Shown in pieces: positions 33,862-39,180 of a stretch of DNA of 39,180 nucleotides. How positions within the stretch are numbered: the stretch's first letter is position 1; the number at the start of each line of letters is the position of its first letter. Source of the stretch: CAYNNP01 sp964398215 (GTDB lineage: Bacteria; Planctomycetota; Planctomycetia; Pirellulales; Pirellulaceae); NCBI GenBank assembly GCA_964398215.1, contig CAYNNP010000034.1, positions 1-39,180 of the forward strand, read 5' to 3'. A model generated the notes under the pieces. The model searched no databases. It was not told the DNA's origin and worked only from the letters and a program-made list of their open reading frames with translations. Both the position numbers and the translations under genes were made by a program.

Positions 33862-34947
33862 TTACAGCATCAATCGACAGTCATCGAGACCCTTTGGCAA
33901 GTCCCCCAAAACCTCGTGCCCAGTATCGGTCACCAGCACGTCATCTTCGATACGAATCCCAAAATCCCCCGGGAAGTATACACCTGGCTCAACCGTCACA
34001 ATCATCCCAGGTTCCAAAGTGCCTTTGGCGATCGAAGATATTCGCGGCTCTTCGTGTATTTGCAGACCAATCCCGTGCCCCAGTCCATGCACGAACTTGT
34101 CCTCCAAGTTGGCATCGGCCAGCACTTTTCTGGCAACCTTGTCGACTTCAGAAGCTTCAATTCCTGGGCGAATCGCTTCGATTGCAGCAACTTGAGAATC
34201 CAAAACGGCTTGATAACAGCGACGAAATTCACTCGAAGCGTGGTCGCGGTGCAACGTTCGCGTCATGTCGCTAGCGTAGCCTTTGTAGAACGCGCCCCAG
34301 TCGACCAACAACGTCGCCGCGTCGCCGATCGGCACATCGCCAGGATGGTAATGTGGCAAGGCACCACCAGGACCGGCTGCGACAATTGGTACAAAACTAA
34401 CTCCCTCTGCGCCTAAGAACCGCATGGTTGATTCCAACTCATGAGCAATTTCTCGCTCCGTCCAGTTGGTTCGCAGCTTGGCCACCACCGACCGGTACGC
34501 CCGTTCATTGATTTCGACCGACTTGCGAATGGTCTCGATTTCGTCTGCGTCTTTAATCATCCGCAATTTCTCGATGACTTCGCCGGTTTCCACCCAATCG
34601 TATTGGTGACACCGTTTTTCCATGGCCCGAAACGCCGCCAGCCCAATGTGCTTGGCTTCGATAGCGATTCGCTTCGCACCAGATCCTGCCAAAACTTCTT
34701 CGACCGCCTCCAGCATCGGCGTTGCCGAGTACCGAATCACCGGAGTTAGCTCAGGACATTCTTCGGCAATCTGAGTTCTGTATCGCCCGTCGCTCAGGAT
34801 CGTTGTTCCGCTGGGCTGAACAAACAAATAGGAGCTATCACCACTAAAGCCGCTCAGATAACTGACGTTGATCTCGTTGGTTACCAACATTGCGTCAGCT
34901 TCCAAGCCATCTAGTTGGTCAACGATCTTTTGTATGCGTGCTGTCAT
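33862..34947 (-). CDS. M24-family Xaa-Pro aminopeptidase (PepP/PepQ-like)
   Basis: 361 residues from ATG 34947 (MTARIQKIVDQLDGLEADAMLVTN, the usual N-terminus; the open frame runs to 35013). Creatinase N-domain (INVSYLSGFSGDSSYLFV, ILSDGRYRTQ) and pita-bread catalytic domain with the metal ligands in DWGAFYKGYASDMTRT, HGLGHGIGLQIHEEP, TVEPGVYFPGDFGIRIEDDVLV. Cytoplasmic, removes residues before proline or splits X-Pro dipeptides. Its start overlaps the LRR gene end by 29 bp, suggesting translational coupling within the KAS-LRR-peptidase-accB-accC row. Confidence 0.93.
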   Translation of the reverse strand: MTARIQKIVDQLDGLEADAMLVTNEINVSYLSGFSGDSSYLFVQPSGTTILSDGRYRTQIAEECPELTPVIRYSATPMLEAVEEVLAGSGAKRIAIEAKHIGLAAFRAMEKRCHQYDWVETGEVIEKLRMIKDADEIETIRKSVEINERAYRSVVAKLRTNWTEREIAHELESTMRFLGAEGVSFVPIVAAGPGGALPHYHPGDVPIGDAATLLVDWGAFYKGYASDMTRTLHRDHASSEFRRCYQAVLDSQVAAIEAIRPGIEASEVDKVARKVLADANLEDKFVHGLGHGIGLQIHEEPRISSIAKGTLEPGMIVTVEPGVYFPGDFGIRIEDDVLVTDTGHEVLGDLPKGLDDCRLML

Positions 34948-35800
34948 CTTTGTCTGTTGCTTTGAAAGAATTGGAGCGATGGGTATCTTCGTGTCGATGC
35001 GGATCGCGATCAAGATGCTGTTGATTGACGTGCAAATGCAAATCAGGACGATTTTCTAACAGCCAATCCCAGCCTTCGCGAGTCACCTGACTGTCGTCAA
35101 TGTACAACGACTGCAAGTTCTTCATCGCAGCAATTCGCTTAAGACCGTCATCTTGTATTGGAATCCCGATTGTATGCAAACTGGTCAACGAGCCTAACCG
35201 CGCAAATTGCTCACAAGCGCCATTAGTTAACCTCGTGGAACCAATTCGCAGTTGGTTCAGATTCTTTAACGCAATCAAGTGCCCAATGCCTGCGTCAGTA
35301 CAGTCGGCTTGAGGAAGATTCAGGATCTGCAATTGTTCCATCGCACCAATCGTCTTCAAACCGTCGTCAGAAATCGCTGAAAGTCTGAGTCGCAGGTGAA
35401 GTAAATTCGGCAGTTCAATCAACCTATCAAGACCATCGTCGGTGACTTGGCCCGCGTCGATACACAGGGTACGAATCGAATCGTTTCCCGCAAGTTGCGT
35501 TAGCATTGCGTCATCGACAGGAAAATCGGCCAACAGGAGCCCGCGGATTTCGCCGGGGATCGCCTCTTCTGCCGCGATCGCGTTGATTCCCGATTCCCAT
35601 TTTTCAATTGGTGTGCGTGCTGGCTCAAGCAGCGGATTCTGCACAGCGTTTTCTTGGTTCTGACTCTTCTGGGAGTTGTGCCGGTGGACTGCGAATCCGC
35701 CGCCCACTAAGAAAGCGATCATGCCCAGTGCAATACGGCGTTTTTTGGAACGGCCGGCCGCGGCTGTAATCTCTGGCAACGACTTTGGGCTCGGCGTCAT
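34919..35800 (-). CDS. leucine-rich-repeat protein with an N-terminal membrane anchor
   Basis: 293 residues from ATG 35800 (MTPSPKSLPE); the open frame extends further upstream but that part lies inside the synthase gene in another frame. A positively charged RSKKRR precedes one membrane segment (IALGMIAFLVGGGFAV, about 18-34). From about 95 there are six or so repeats of the type xxDDGLxxLxxLxxLxxLxL (VTDDGLDRLIELPNLLHLRL, ISDDGLKTIGAMEQLQILNL, CTDAGIGHLIALKNLNQLRI), the T/S-D-x-G repeats frequent in planctomycetes. Probably periplasm-facing protein-protein contact surface. It overlaps the synthase stop by 4 bp (ATGA). Confidence 0.85.
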   Translation of the reverse strand: MTPSPKSLPEITAAAGRSKKRRIALGMIAFLVGGGFAVHRHNSQKSQNQENAVQNPLLEPARTPIEKWESGINAIAAEEAIPGEIRGLLLADFPVDDAMLTQLAGNDSIRTLCIDAGQVTDDGLDRLIELPNLLHLRLRLSAISDDGLKTIGAMEQLQILNLPQADCTDAGIGHLIALKNLNQLRIGSTRLTNGACEQFARLGSLTSLHTIGIPIQDDGLKRIAAMKNLQSLYIDDSQVTREGWDWLLENRPDLHLHVNQQHLDRDPHRHEDTHRSNSFKATDKDDSTHTKDR

Positions 35801-36906
35801 TTGCTGAGCACCGGGTTGGCTGAATCGCATATCGATTCGATATTGCCTCCCAACCGCACGTCGCCCCATGTCGTCGCCAGCATCACACTGTTGATTCCCG
35901 ATCCGATACCCAACATCGCCACACGCTGTTGCGATTCGATTTCGCCACGCGCGATTGCTGCCGCAACGGTCAGTGGCAACGCCACCGAGCCAGTATTTCC
36001 AAGTCTTGGAAACGTCACCGAATCGTTTTCGACAGGCAAGCCCATTGCATCCAACATGGATTGACGATGCCGAGAACCAACTTGGTGGCAAATCGATCTA
36101 TCCACATCCCCGCGCTGCCAACTCGACTCCTCTAGCAGACGCTCGAACGCAACAGCGCCCGTTGTGATTCCTTCTGCCATCAGTTTTTCAGAATCCGTGT
36201 CCATCAGTGGCTGCATTTCGGAACCCGCTGAATCTTGATCGCTCATGCACAAATCATGAAATTCAGTCCTCGCCTCAGCGATCGCACAATCGATCGAAGT
36301 TCCGGACTTGGAGATACTGCGGTGAACCAATAACCAAGCACAACTGCCCGAGCCAATCGTCAAAGATGCAAACGCTGGCTTCACACTCTTTCGTGTCAAC
36401 GATTGATCGCTATTCAAAGAAGCAATCGTGGCTTCGACCAAAGGCCGGCTGTTCTCTGTTCCAACCACGACGCCTGCCTTGATCACTCCAGACTCGATCA
36501 GCGAAGCGATCTGCACAGCACCGTTGATGATTCCTAAACACGCGTTGGAAACGTCGTAGACCCAGCATGATGATGACAAGCCCATGCCGTGATGCACGCG
36601 CGATGCCGTCGCAGGCTCTAAAAAATCTCGACAAACGCTGGCGTGAATCAAGCAACCCACTTGCGATGGATCAACTTCCGCTGCCTCCATCGCGCTCAAG
36701 CCACTCTGAATGCTCGGTCCGCTTGGCATCGTTCCCGCAGGCCAAACCCGGCGCTCTTGAATGCCACTCATCAAAGCCAACCGTCCCTCAGGCAACTTCA
36801 GCCGTTCGTAAAGCGGCGCGAGCTGGGATTCAATCTGATCACTACTCCAGACTTCATCCGGAATCATAACACCGACAGATTCAAGGCAGACGTTTTCGAA
36901 TCGCAC
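35797..36906 (-). CDS. 3-oxoacyl-ACP synthase III / OleA-like thiolase-fold enzyme
   Basis: KASIII-type condensing enzyme, about 369 residues. The frame is open to a TTG at 37014, but the family N-terminus (VRFENVCLESVGVMIPDEVW) starts at GTG 36906, which I prefer although no strong ribosome binding site is seen. Catalytic Cys in DVSNACLGIINGA, His in ICHQVGSRHR and Asn in RLGNTGSVALP complete the triad. APLYERLKLPEGRLALMSGIQERR and IHASVCRDFLEPATA recall OleA-related enzymes, which condense two acyl-CoAs head to head, more than FabH. The substrate is therefore unsure. It heads a row ending in accB and accC, fitting fatty-acyl chemistry. Confidence 0.83.
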   Translation of the reverse strand: MRFENVCLESVGVMIPDEVWSSDQIESQLAPLYERLKLPEGRLALMSGIQERRVWPAGTMPSGPSIQSGLSAMEAAEVDPSQVGCLIHASVCRDFLEPATASRVHHGMGLSSSCWVYDVSNACLGIINGAVQIASLIESGVIKAGVVVGTENSRPLVEATIASLNSDQSLTRKSVKPAFASLTIGSGSCAWLLVHRSISKSGTSIDCAIAEARTEFHDLCMSDQDSAGSEMQPLMDTDSEKLMAEGITTGAVAFERLLEESSWQRGDVDRSICHQVGSRHRQSMLDAMGLPVENDSVTFPRLGNTGSVALPLTVAAAIARGEIESQQRVAMLGIGSGINSVMLATTWGDVRLGGNIESICDSANPVLSK

Positions 36907-37373
36907 GTTAGGCTGTTTTTTTAACGGAAGAAATTGATTATCATTCTGAATACTCAGCCGGACTGTTTGCCCGTTTTGTCTCAGTACAGAGCGACGTTTC
37001 TGCTCGCATGGCAAGCACCAACAAATTGACTCTGTTGCAGCCGTTTTATAGCGTTGGTTCGCACGCTAATAAACCACATACAGAGAATTTGATATCAAAA
37101 AACCGGCGTTGCTATCACTGTGGGTAGTGTTTCTGTGCCCGGAATTCTCAATCTGTAGAATTCCCTTGCAGTTCATTATGAGCACGTTAACTTTTGGCCC
37201 AGCTCAAGTGGCAAGTGTTCACTATCCGAACGACGCTTGCTTACGAGGTTTATCACCATTCAACCTTTGGTCCATCATACATCGCCAACGGATGTTGGAA
37301 ACAGGTAGCGGACAAAAGCTGACTGGTGAGAGTTTGATTCAACACTTCATCACAATTCGAAGAGGAACTCCGA
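36907..37373. promoter_or_regulatory. divergent intergenic region with two palindromes
   Basis: 467 bp between the synthase and the amidotransferase-like gene (or 359 bp if the synthase starts at 37014). Two symmetric elements are clear: TTTGATATCAAA at 37088-37099 (perfect) and GGAATTCT/AGAATTCC at 37141-37164 around an eight-base centre. Either could be an operator. GAGGAAC lies just upstream of the ATG at 37374 and is a good ribosome binding site. An open frame from 37109 is not convincing. Confidence 0.4.
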
Positions 37374-38120
37374 ATGACGAAGCCAATCATTGGAATGAAC
37401 ATTGACTACCGTGCGGCGGTGCGTAGCACCCCTGCTTACAGCTACATCGCAGCCGGCTACTTTCAATCCATTGCGTCAGCCGGTGCCATTCCGGTCATCG
37501 TGCCTCCGATGGACGACCGCGAAAGTATCTCTACCGTCCTTGACCAGTTGCAAGGATTCATGATGATCGGCGGTGCGGATCTGGATCCGAGAAACGACGG
37601 TTGGATGCTGCACCCCAGCGTCCGACCCATGGACCCCATTCGTGAAACGAGTGACCGAATCTTGATGAACGAAATTGCCGAGCGGCGGTTGCCGATTTTG
37701 GCCATTGGTACTGGCATGCAATTGATGAACATTCAGCAGGGTGGAAATCTCTTCCTTCACCTGAAAGAAGACTTGCCCAGCGCAGTTCCTCATCATGACC
37801 CTCAAGACGCCAACCATCGACATACGCTTGATGTCGAAAGCGATTCATTGGTCGGCCGAGTTTACGGTGATGGCGAAATTCGCGTCACCAGTCGCCACCA
37901 CATGGCGATTGACGAGGTAGCCCCTGGTTTCCGAGTCACTGCACGATGCCCCGATGGAGTGATCGAGGCAATCGAAAGCGAAATGATGGACTGGTTCGCC
38001 GTTGGCACTCAGTTCCATCCCGAATGCGGTGCGGCTTCCGCGCTGGACATTCGTATCTTTGAAGAATTTGTCGAAGGCGTCACCGCTCAGCTTGAGCAAG
38101 ATATTCGCTTGGTCGCCTAG
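37374..38120 (+). CDS. class-I glutamine amidotransferase-like protein (peptidase C26/PuuD type) lacking the nucleophile Cys
   Basis: 248 residues, matching gamma-glutamyl-GABA hydrolase-like proteins: PIIGMNIDYRA at the N-terminus, AGYFQSIASAGAIPVIVPP, GFMMIGGADLDP, VTSRHHMAIDEVAPGFRVTA and FAVGTQFHPECG (His215, Glu217). The nucleophile elbow, normally AICRGxQ, reads AIGTGMQ (110-116): Cys is Gly112 and Arg is Thr113. With no Cys at the elbow, ordinary glutaminase or hydrolase activity is unlikely, so the protein may bind gamma-glutamyl compounds without cutting them or use another chemistry. ATG 37374 with GAGGAAC upstream. The next element downstream is the putative small RNA. Confidence 0.85.
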   Translation: MTKPIIGMNIDYRAAVRSTPAYSYIAAGYFQSIASAGAIPVIVPPMDDRESISTVLDQLQGFMMIGGADLDPRNDGWMLHPSVRPMDPIRETSDRILMNEIAERRLPILAIGTGMQLMNIQQGGNLFLHLKEDLPSAVPHHDPQDANHRHTLDVESDSLVGRVYGDGEIRVTSRHHMAIDEVAPGFRVTARCPDGVIEAIESEMMDWFAVGTQFHPECGAASALDIRIFEEFVEGVTAQLEQDIRLVA

Positions 38121-38169
38121 CTTCGGCTACACCAACGATTCGTGCTTTTCTACCACACCCAATCTTCTT

Positions 38170-38194
38170 ACTGGTTGGTCAAACCTCAACCAGT
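38170..38194. other. stem-loop after the amidotransferase-like gene
   Basis: ACTGGTTG and CAACCAGT form a perfect eight-base stem with a nine-base loop, 49 bases after the stop codon. There is no T tract, so it is not a typical intrinsic terminator; it may stabilise the mRNA end. Confidence 0.4.
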
Positions 38195-38260
38195 GAGTCG
38201 ATTGCGTGGCAACGCCTAGCTCAAACGTCAATGAAATCTGAAGTAGTGGCAGCAAGTGCA

Positions 38261-38274
38261 TTGAGTGCACTCAA
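38261..38274. promoter_or_regulatory. perfect palindrome, candidate operator of the small RNA
   Basis: TTGAGTGCACTCAA is identical to its reverse complement over 14 bases, about 20-35 bases ahead of the likely start of the small RNA. Its first six bases could double as a -35 element (TTGAGT). AGTGCA is repeated just before it (38255-38260). This suits binding of a dimeric activator or repressor. Confidence 0.45.
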
Positions 38275-38293
38275 ATCACGTCGCACATATCTT

Positions 38294-38456
38294 GGAAACA
38301 AGGATACACGCATGGATGTGTGACTAGACATGGCCGTTGATGGGCATGGATGCCCCAACAGGAATGGATTCCAGATCATTGGCCAAAGTCTAGTAAAGAA
38401 GTAATGGATGACTTCGAACCGAGCGTGCAATCAGCCGATGCACGCTCGGTTTTTTT
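38294..38456 (+). ncRNA. putative CsrB/RsmZ-like small RNA (approximate ends)
   Basis: About 160 bases without credible coding capacity. Four hairpins each show ATGGAT at the tip: 38307-38322 (CACGC/GTGTG stem, one G-T pair), 38342-38355 (GGGC/GCCC), 38361-38372 (GGA/TCC) and 38398-38415 (GAAGT/ACTTC). The second and third are enclosed by a long-range stem, ACTAGAC (38323-38329) with GTCTAGT (38388-38394), extended by TGGCC/GGCCA. An extra AAGGA is single-stranded near the 5' end. ANGGA in hairpin hexaloops is the known recognition element of CsrA/RsmA, and several such loops plus a terminator define the sponge RNAs of Gammaproteobacteria. The start is a guess: TATCTT-like or CATATC-like boxes near 38286-38293. 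Function is inferred; csrA is not in the window. Confidence 0.6.
38418..38456 (+). terminator. strong intrinsic terminator of the small RNA
   Basis: ACCGAGCGTGCA and TGCACGCTCGGT form a perfect 12-bp stem around a nine-base loop, followed by an unbroken T tract to 38456. It is the strongest terminator in the window and is oriented on the plus strand, although the nearest plus-strand protein gene ended about 300 bases earlier. That points to a separate transcript in between. Confidence 0.9.
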
Positions 38457-38493
38457 ATGGAACGATCCTTGGTTGTCTGCCAAGACGGAGACT

Positions 38494-38979
38494 CTATGGC
38501 GTTTCTTCGACGGGAACCCATTTTACGTTCGAAGGATGCTTGTTCTGGTCCAAACGAGTCGAGTGCATTAGCTGGATCTTCCAGCGACCGTCCTGTTTGA
38601 CTACCACAGCACTTTCCAGCCAAACGATAGTTCGCTGCTGGTCCCCACGACGAAGTTCAGCCTTGTTCCAATAGCTTATCCAGGCCACGTCGCCATTCTG
38701 TCGAGCACGAATCTGCTGAAAGAAATTCTTTCGCTCACCCGAGTTGCGATTTGGCTTAACCGCGTCCACCAGTTTTTGCATCGACCAGTCTTCGCCATGT
38801 TCAAGCAGTTGAAAGTCCTTGGTGGATGTCGCTCGCATCGCTTCGCCATCGTGCTTGGACATTGCAATGAACAAATCTTTGACTGGTTGAAACGCAGGAT
38901 GCTCCTCCGCTTGGGCCGTTCCCAGAAAAACAAATCCACTGAACAAAAACATTCCAAGCAAGGCGCGGCAGAACTTCAT
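38494..38979 (-). CDS. secreted SnoaL/DUF4440-like (NTF2-fold) protein
   Basis: 161 residues from ATG 38979, where a signal peptide starts (MKFCRALLGMFLFSGFVFLG, cleavage near AQA-EE); GGAG lies about nine bases upstream. The open frame continues to 39141 but those residues are not family-like. The mature part has the alpha+beta pattern of NTF2-fold proteins: AFQPVKDLFIAMSKHDGEAMRATSTKDFQLLEHG, VAWISYWNKAELRRG, and ESAVVVKQDGRWKIQLMHSTRL, the last being the typical end of DUF4440/SnoaL domains. No catalytic residues can be assigned. It converges with the small RNA from the opposite strand. Bases 38980-39180 hold nothing I can support. Confidence 0.75.
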   Translation of the reverse strand: MKFCRALLGMFLFSGFVFLGTAQAEEHPAFQPVKDLFIAMSKHDGEAMRATSTKDFQLLEHGEDWSMQKLVDAVKPNRNSGERKNFFQQIRARQNGDVAWISYWNKAELRRGDQQRTIVWLESAVVVKQDGRWKIQLMHSTRLDQNKHPSNVKWVPVEETP

Positions 38980-39180
38980 ATCTTTTGACTCCAGAAATCG
39001 AACAGGAAAACGGTTACTTCGCAACCATTCTACTGACTGAACTTCATCGCCGCGACATCTTGCACGCCAATGGGCCGGGCGAGTCAGTTTTTGATCTGCA
39101 CCATTTTGGTAACCTGGTACGTGGGAATAAGCCTTCAACAAGATTGGAACGAATCATTGAGGCTTGAGGTCACCAGCCCC

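Noticed and set aside
34919..36091. The LRR protein with its upstream extension to 36091.
   Set aside because: The first 97 residues are an out-of-frame reading of the synthase C-terminus; ATG 35800 overlaps the synthase stop in the usual ATGA form.
37109..37405. A 98-codon open frame before the amidotransferase-like gene.
   Set aside because: It overlaps the real start in another frame, contains an operator-like palindrome and shows no family pattern.
38350..38571. A 73-codon plus-strand open frame through the small-RNA region.
   Set aside because: It runs through the terminator hairpin and T tract and into the opposite-strand SnoaL-like gene, has no ribosome binding site, and resembles nothing known.

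Overview
This window looks like chromosomal DNA from a planctomycete of the Pirellulaceae (Rhodopirellula-like). The evidence is a paired planctomycete-cytochrome/DUF1549/DUF1553 gene and DUF1501 gene, a Gly-rich secreted EF-hand protein, a LuxR-type response regulator without a kinase, many intergenic palindromic repeats, and frequent GTG/TTG starts. I see no tRNA, rRNA, CRISPR array, phage or complete insertion sequence. A run of 100 N (10874-10973) is a scaffold gap. It is flanked by the same 55 bases on both sides, so it is probably an artefact that splits one intact gene.

Layout: (1) 164-13630, minus strand: a ten-gene catabolic operon. In transcription order it holds a fused E1 and an E2 of a branched-chain 2-oxoacid dehydrogenase, an acyl-CoA carboxylase carboxyltransferase, a split AtuA pair, an enoyl-CoA hydratase, prpB, prpC, prpD and a large acyl-CoA dehydrogenase. 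(2) 13890-17283, plus strand, divergent: an Lrp/AsnC regulator, thiolase, 3-hydroxyacyl-CoA dehydrogenase and enoyl-CoA hydratase. Regions 1 and 2 read together as degradation of branched-chain amino acids (and perhaps related acyl-CoAs) to acetyl-CoA and propionyl-CoA, with propionyl-CoA burned by a complete methylcitrate cycle and the Lrp protein as likely sensor. (3) 17284-21417: a REP-like repeat, then divergent HlyD-type adaptor and TolC-type outer-membrane genes, then a PhyH-type dioxygenase. (4) 21511-25932: response regulator, DHH phosphoesterase, EF-hand protein and an unknown coiled-coil protein. (5) 25933-31658: a gene-poor stretch with dispersed repeats, a secreted SASA-type esterase, and the cytochrome/DUF1553 plus DUF1501 pair. 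(6) 31935-36906, minus strand: a KASIII/OleA-like synthase, an LRR membrane protein, an Xaa-Pro peptidase, accB and accC, apparently one operon centred on acyl-CoA/fatty-acid chemistry. (7) 37374-38979: a class-I amidotransferase-like protein lacking its nucleophile, a putative structured small RNA, and a secreted SnoaL-like protein.

The most interesting observation is at about 38294-38456. A non-coding stretch folds by eye into four small hairpins, each presenting the same ATGGAT in its loop, followed by a strong intrinsic terminator and preceded by a perfect 14-bp palindrome. This is the architecture of CsrA/RsmA-sequestering RNAs (CsrB, RsmY/Z), which to my knowledge are not described in planctomycetes. 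Other points worth a look are the missing nucleophile in the amidotransferase, an Asp-to-Asn change in the E2 catalytic motif, a carboxyltransferase without a local biotin carboxylase, and an adaptor/TolC pair without an inner-membrane pump. All calls come from reading the sequence and from memory of families; no search was run.
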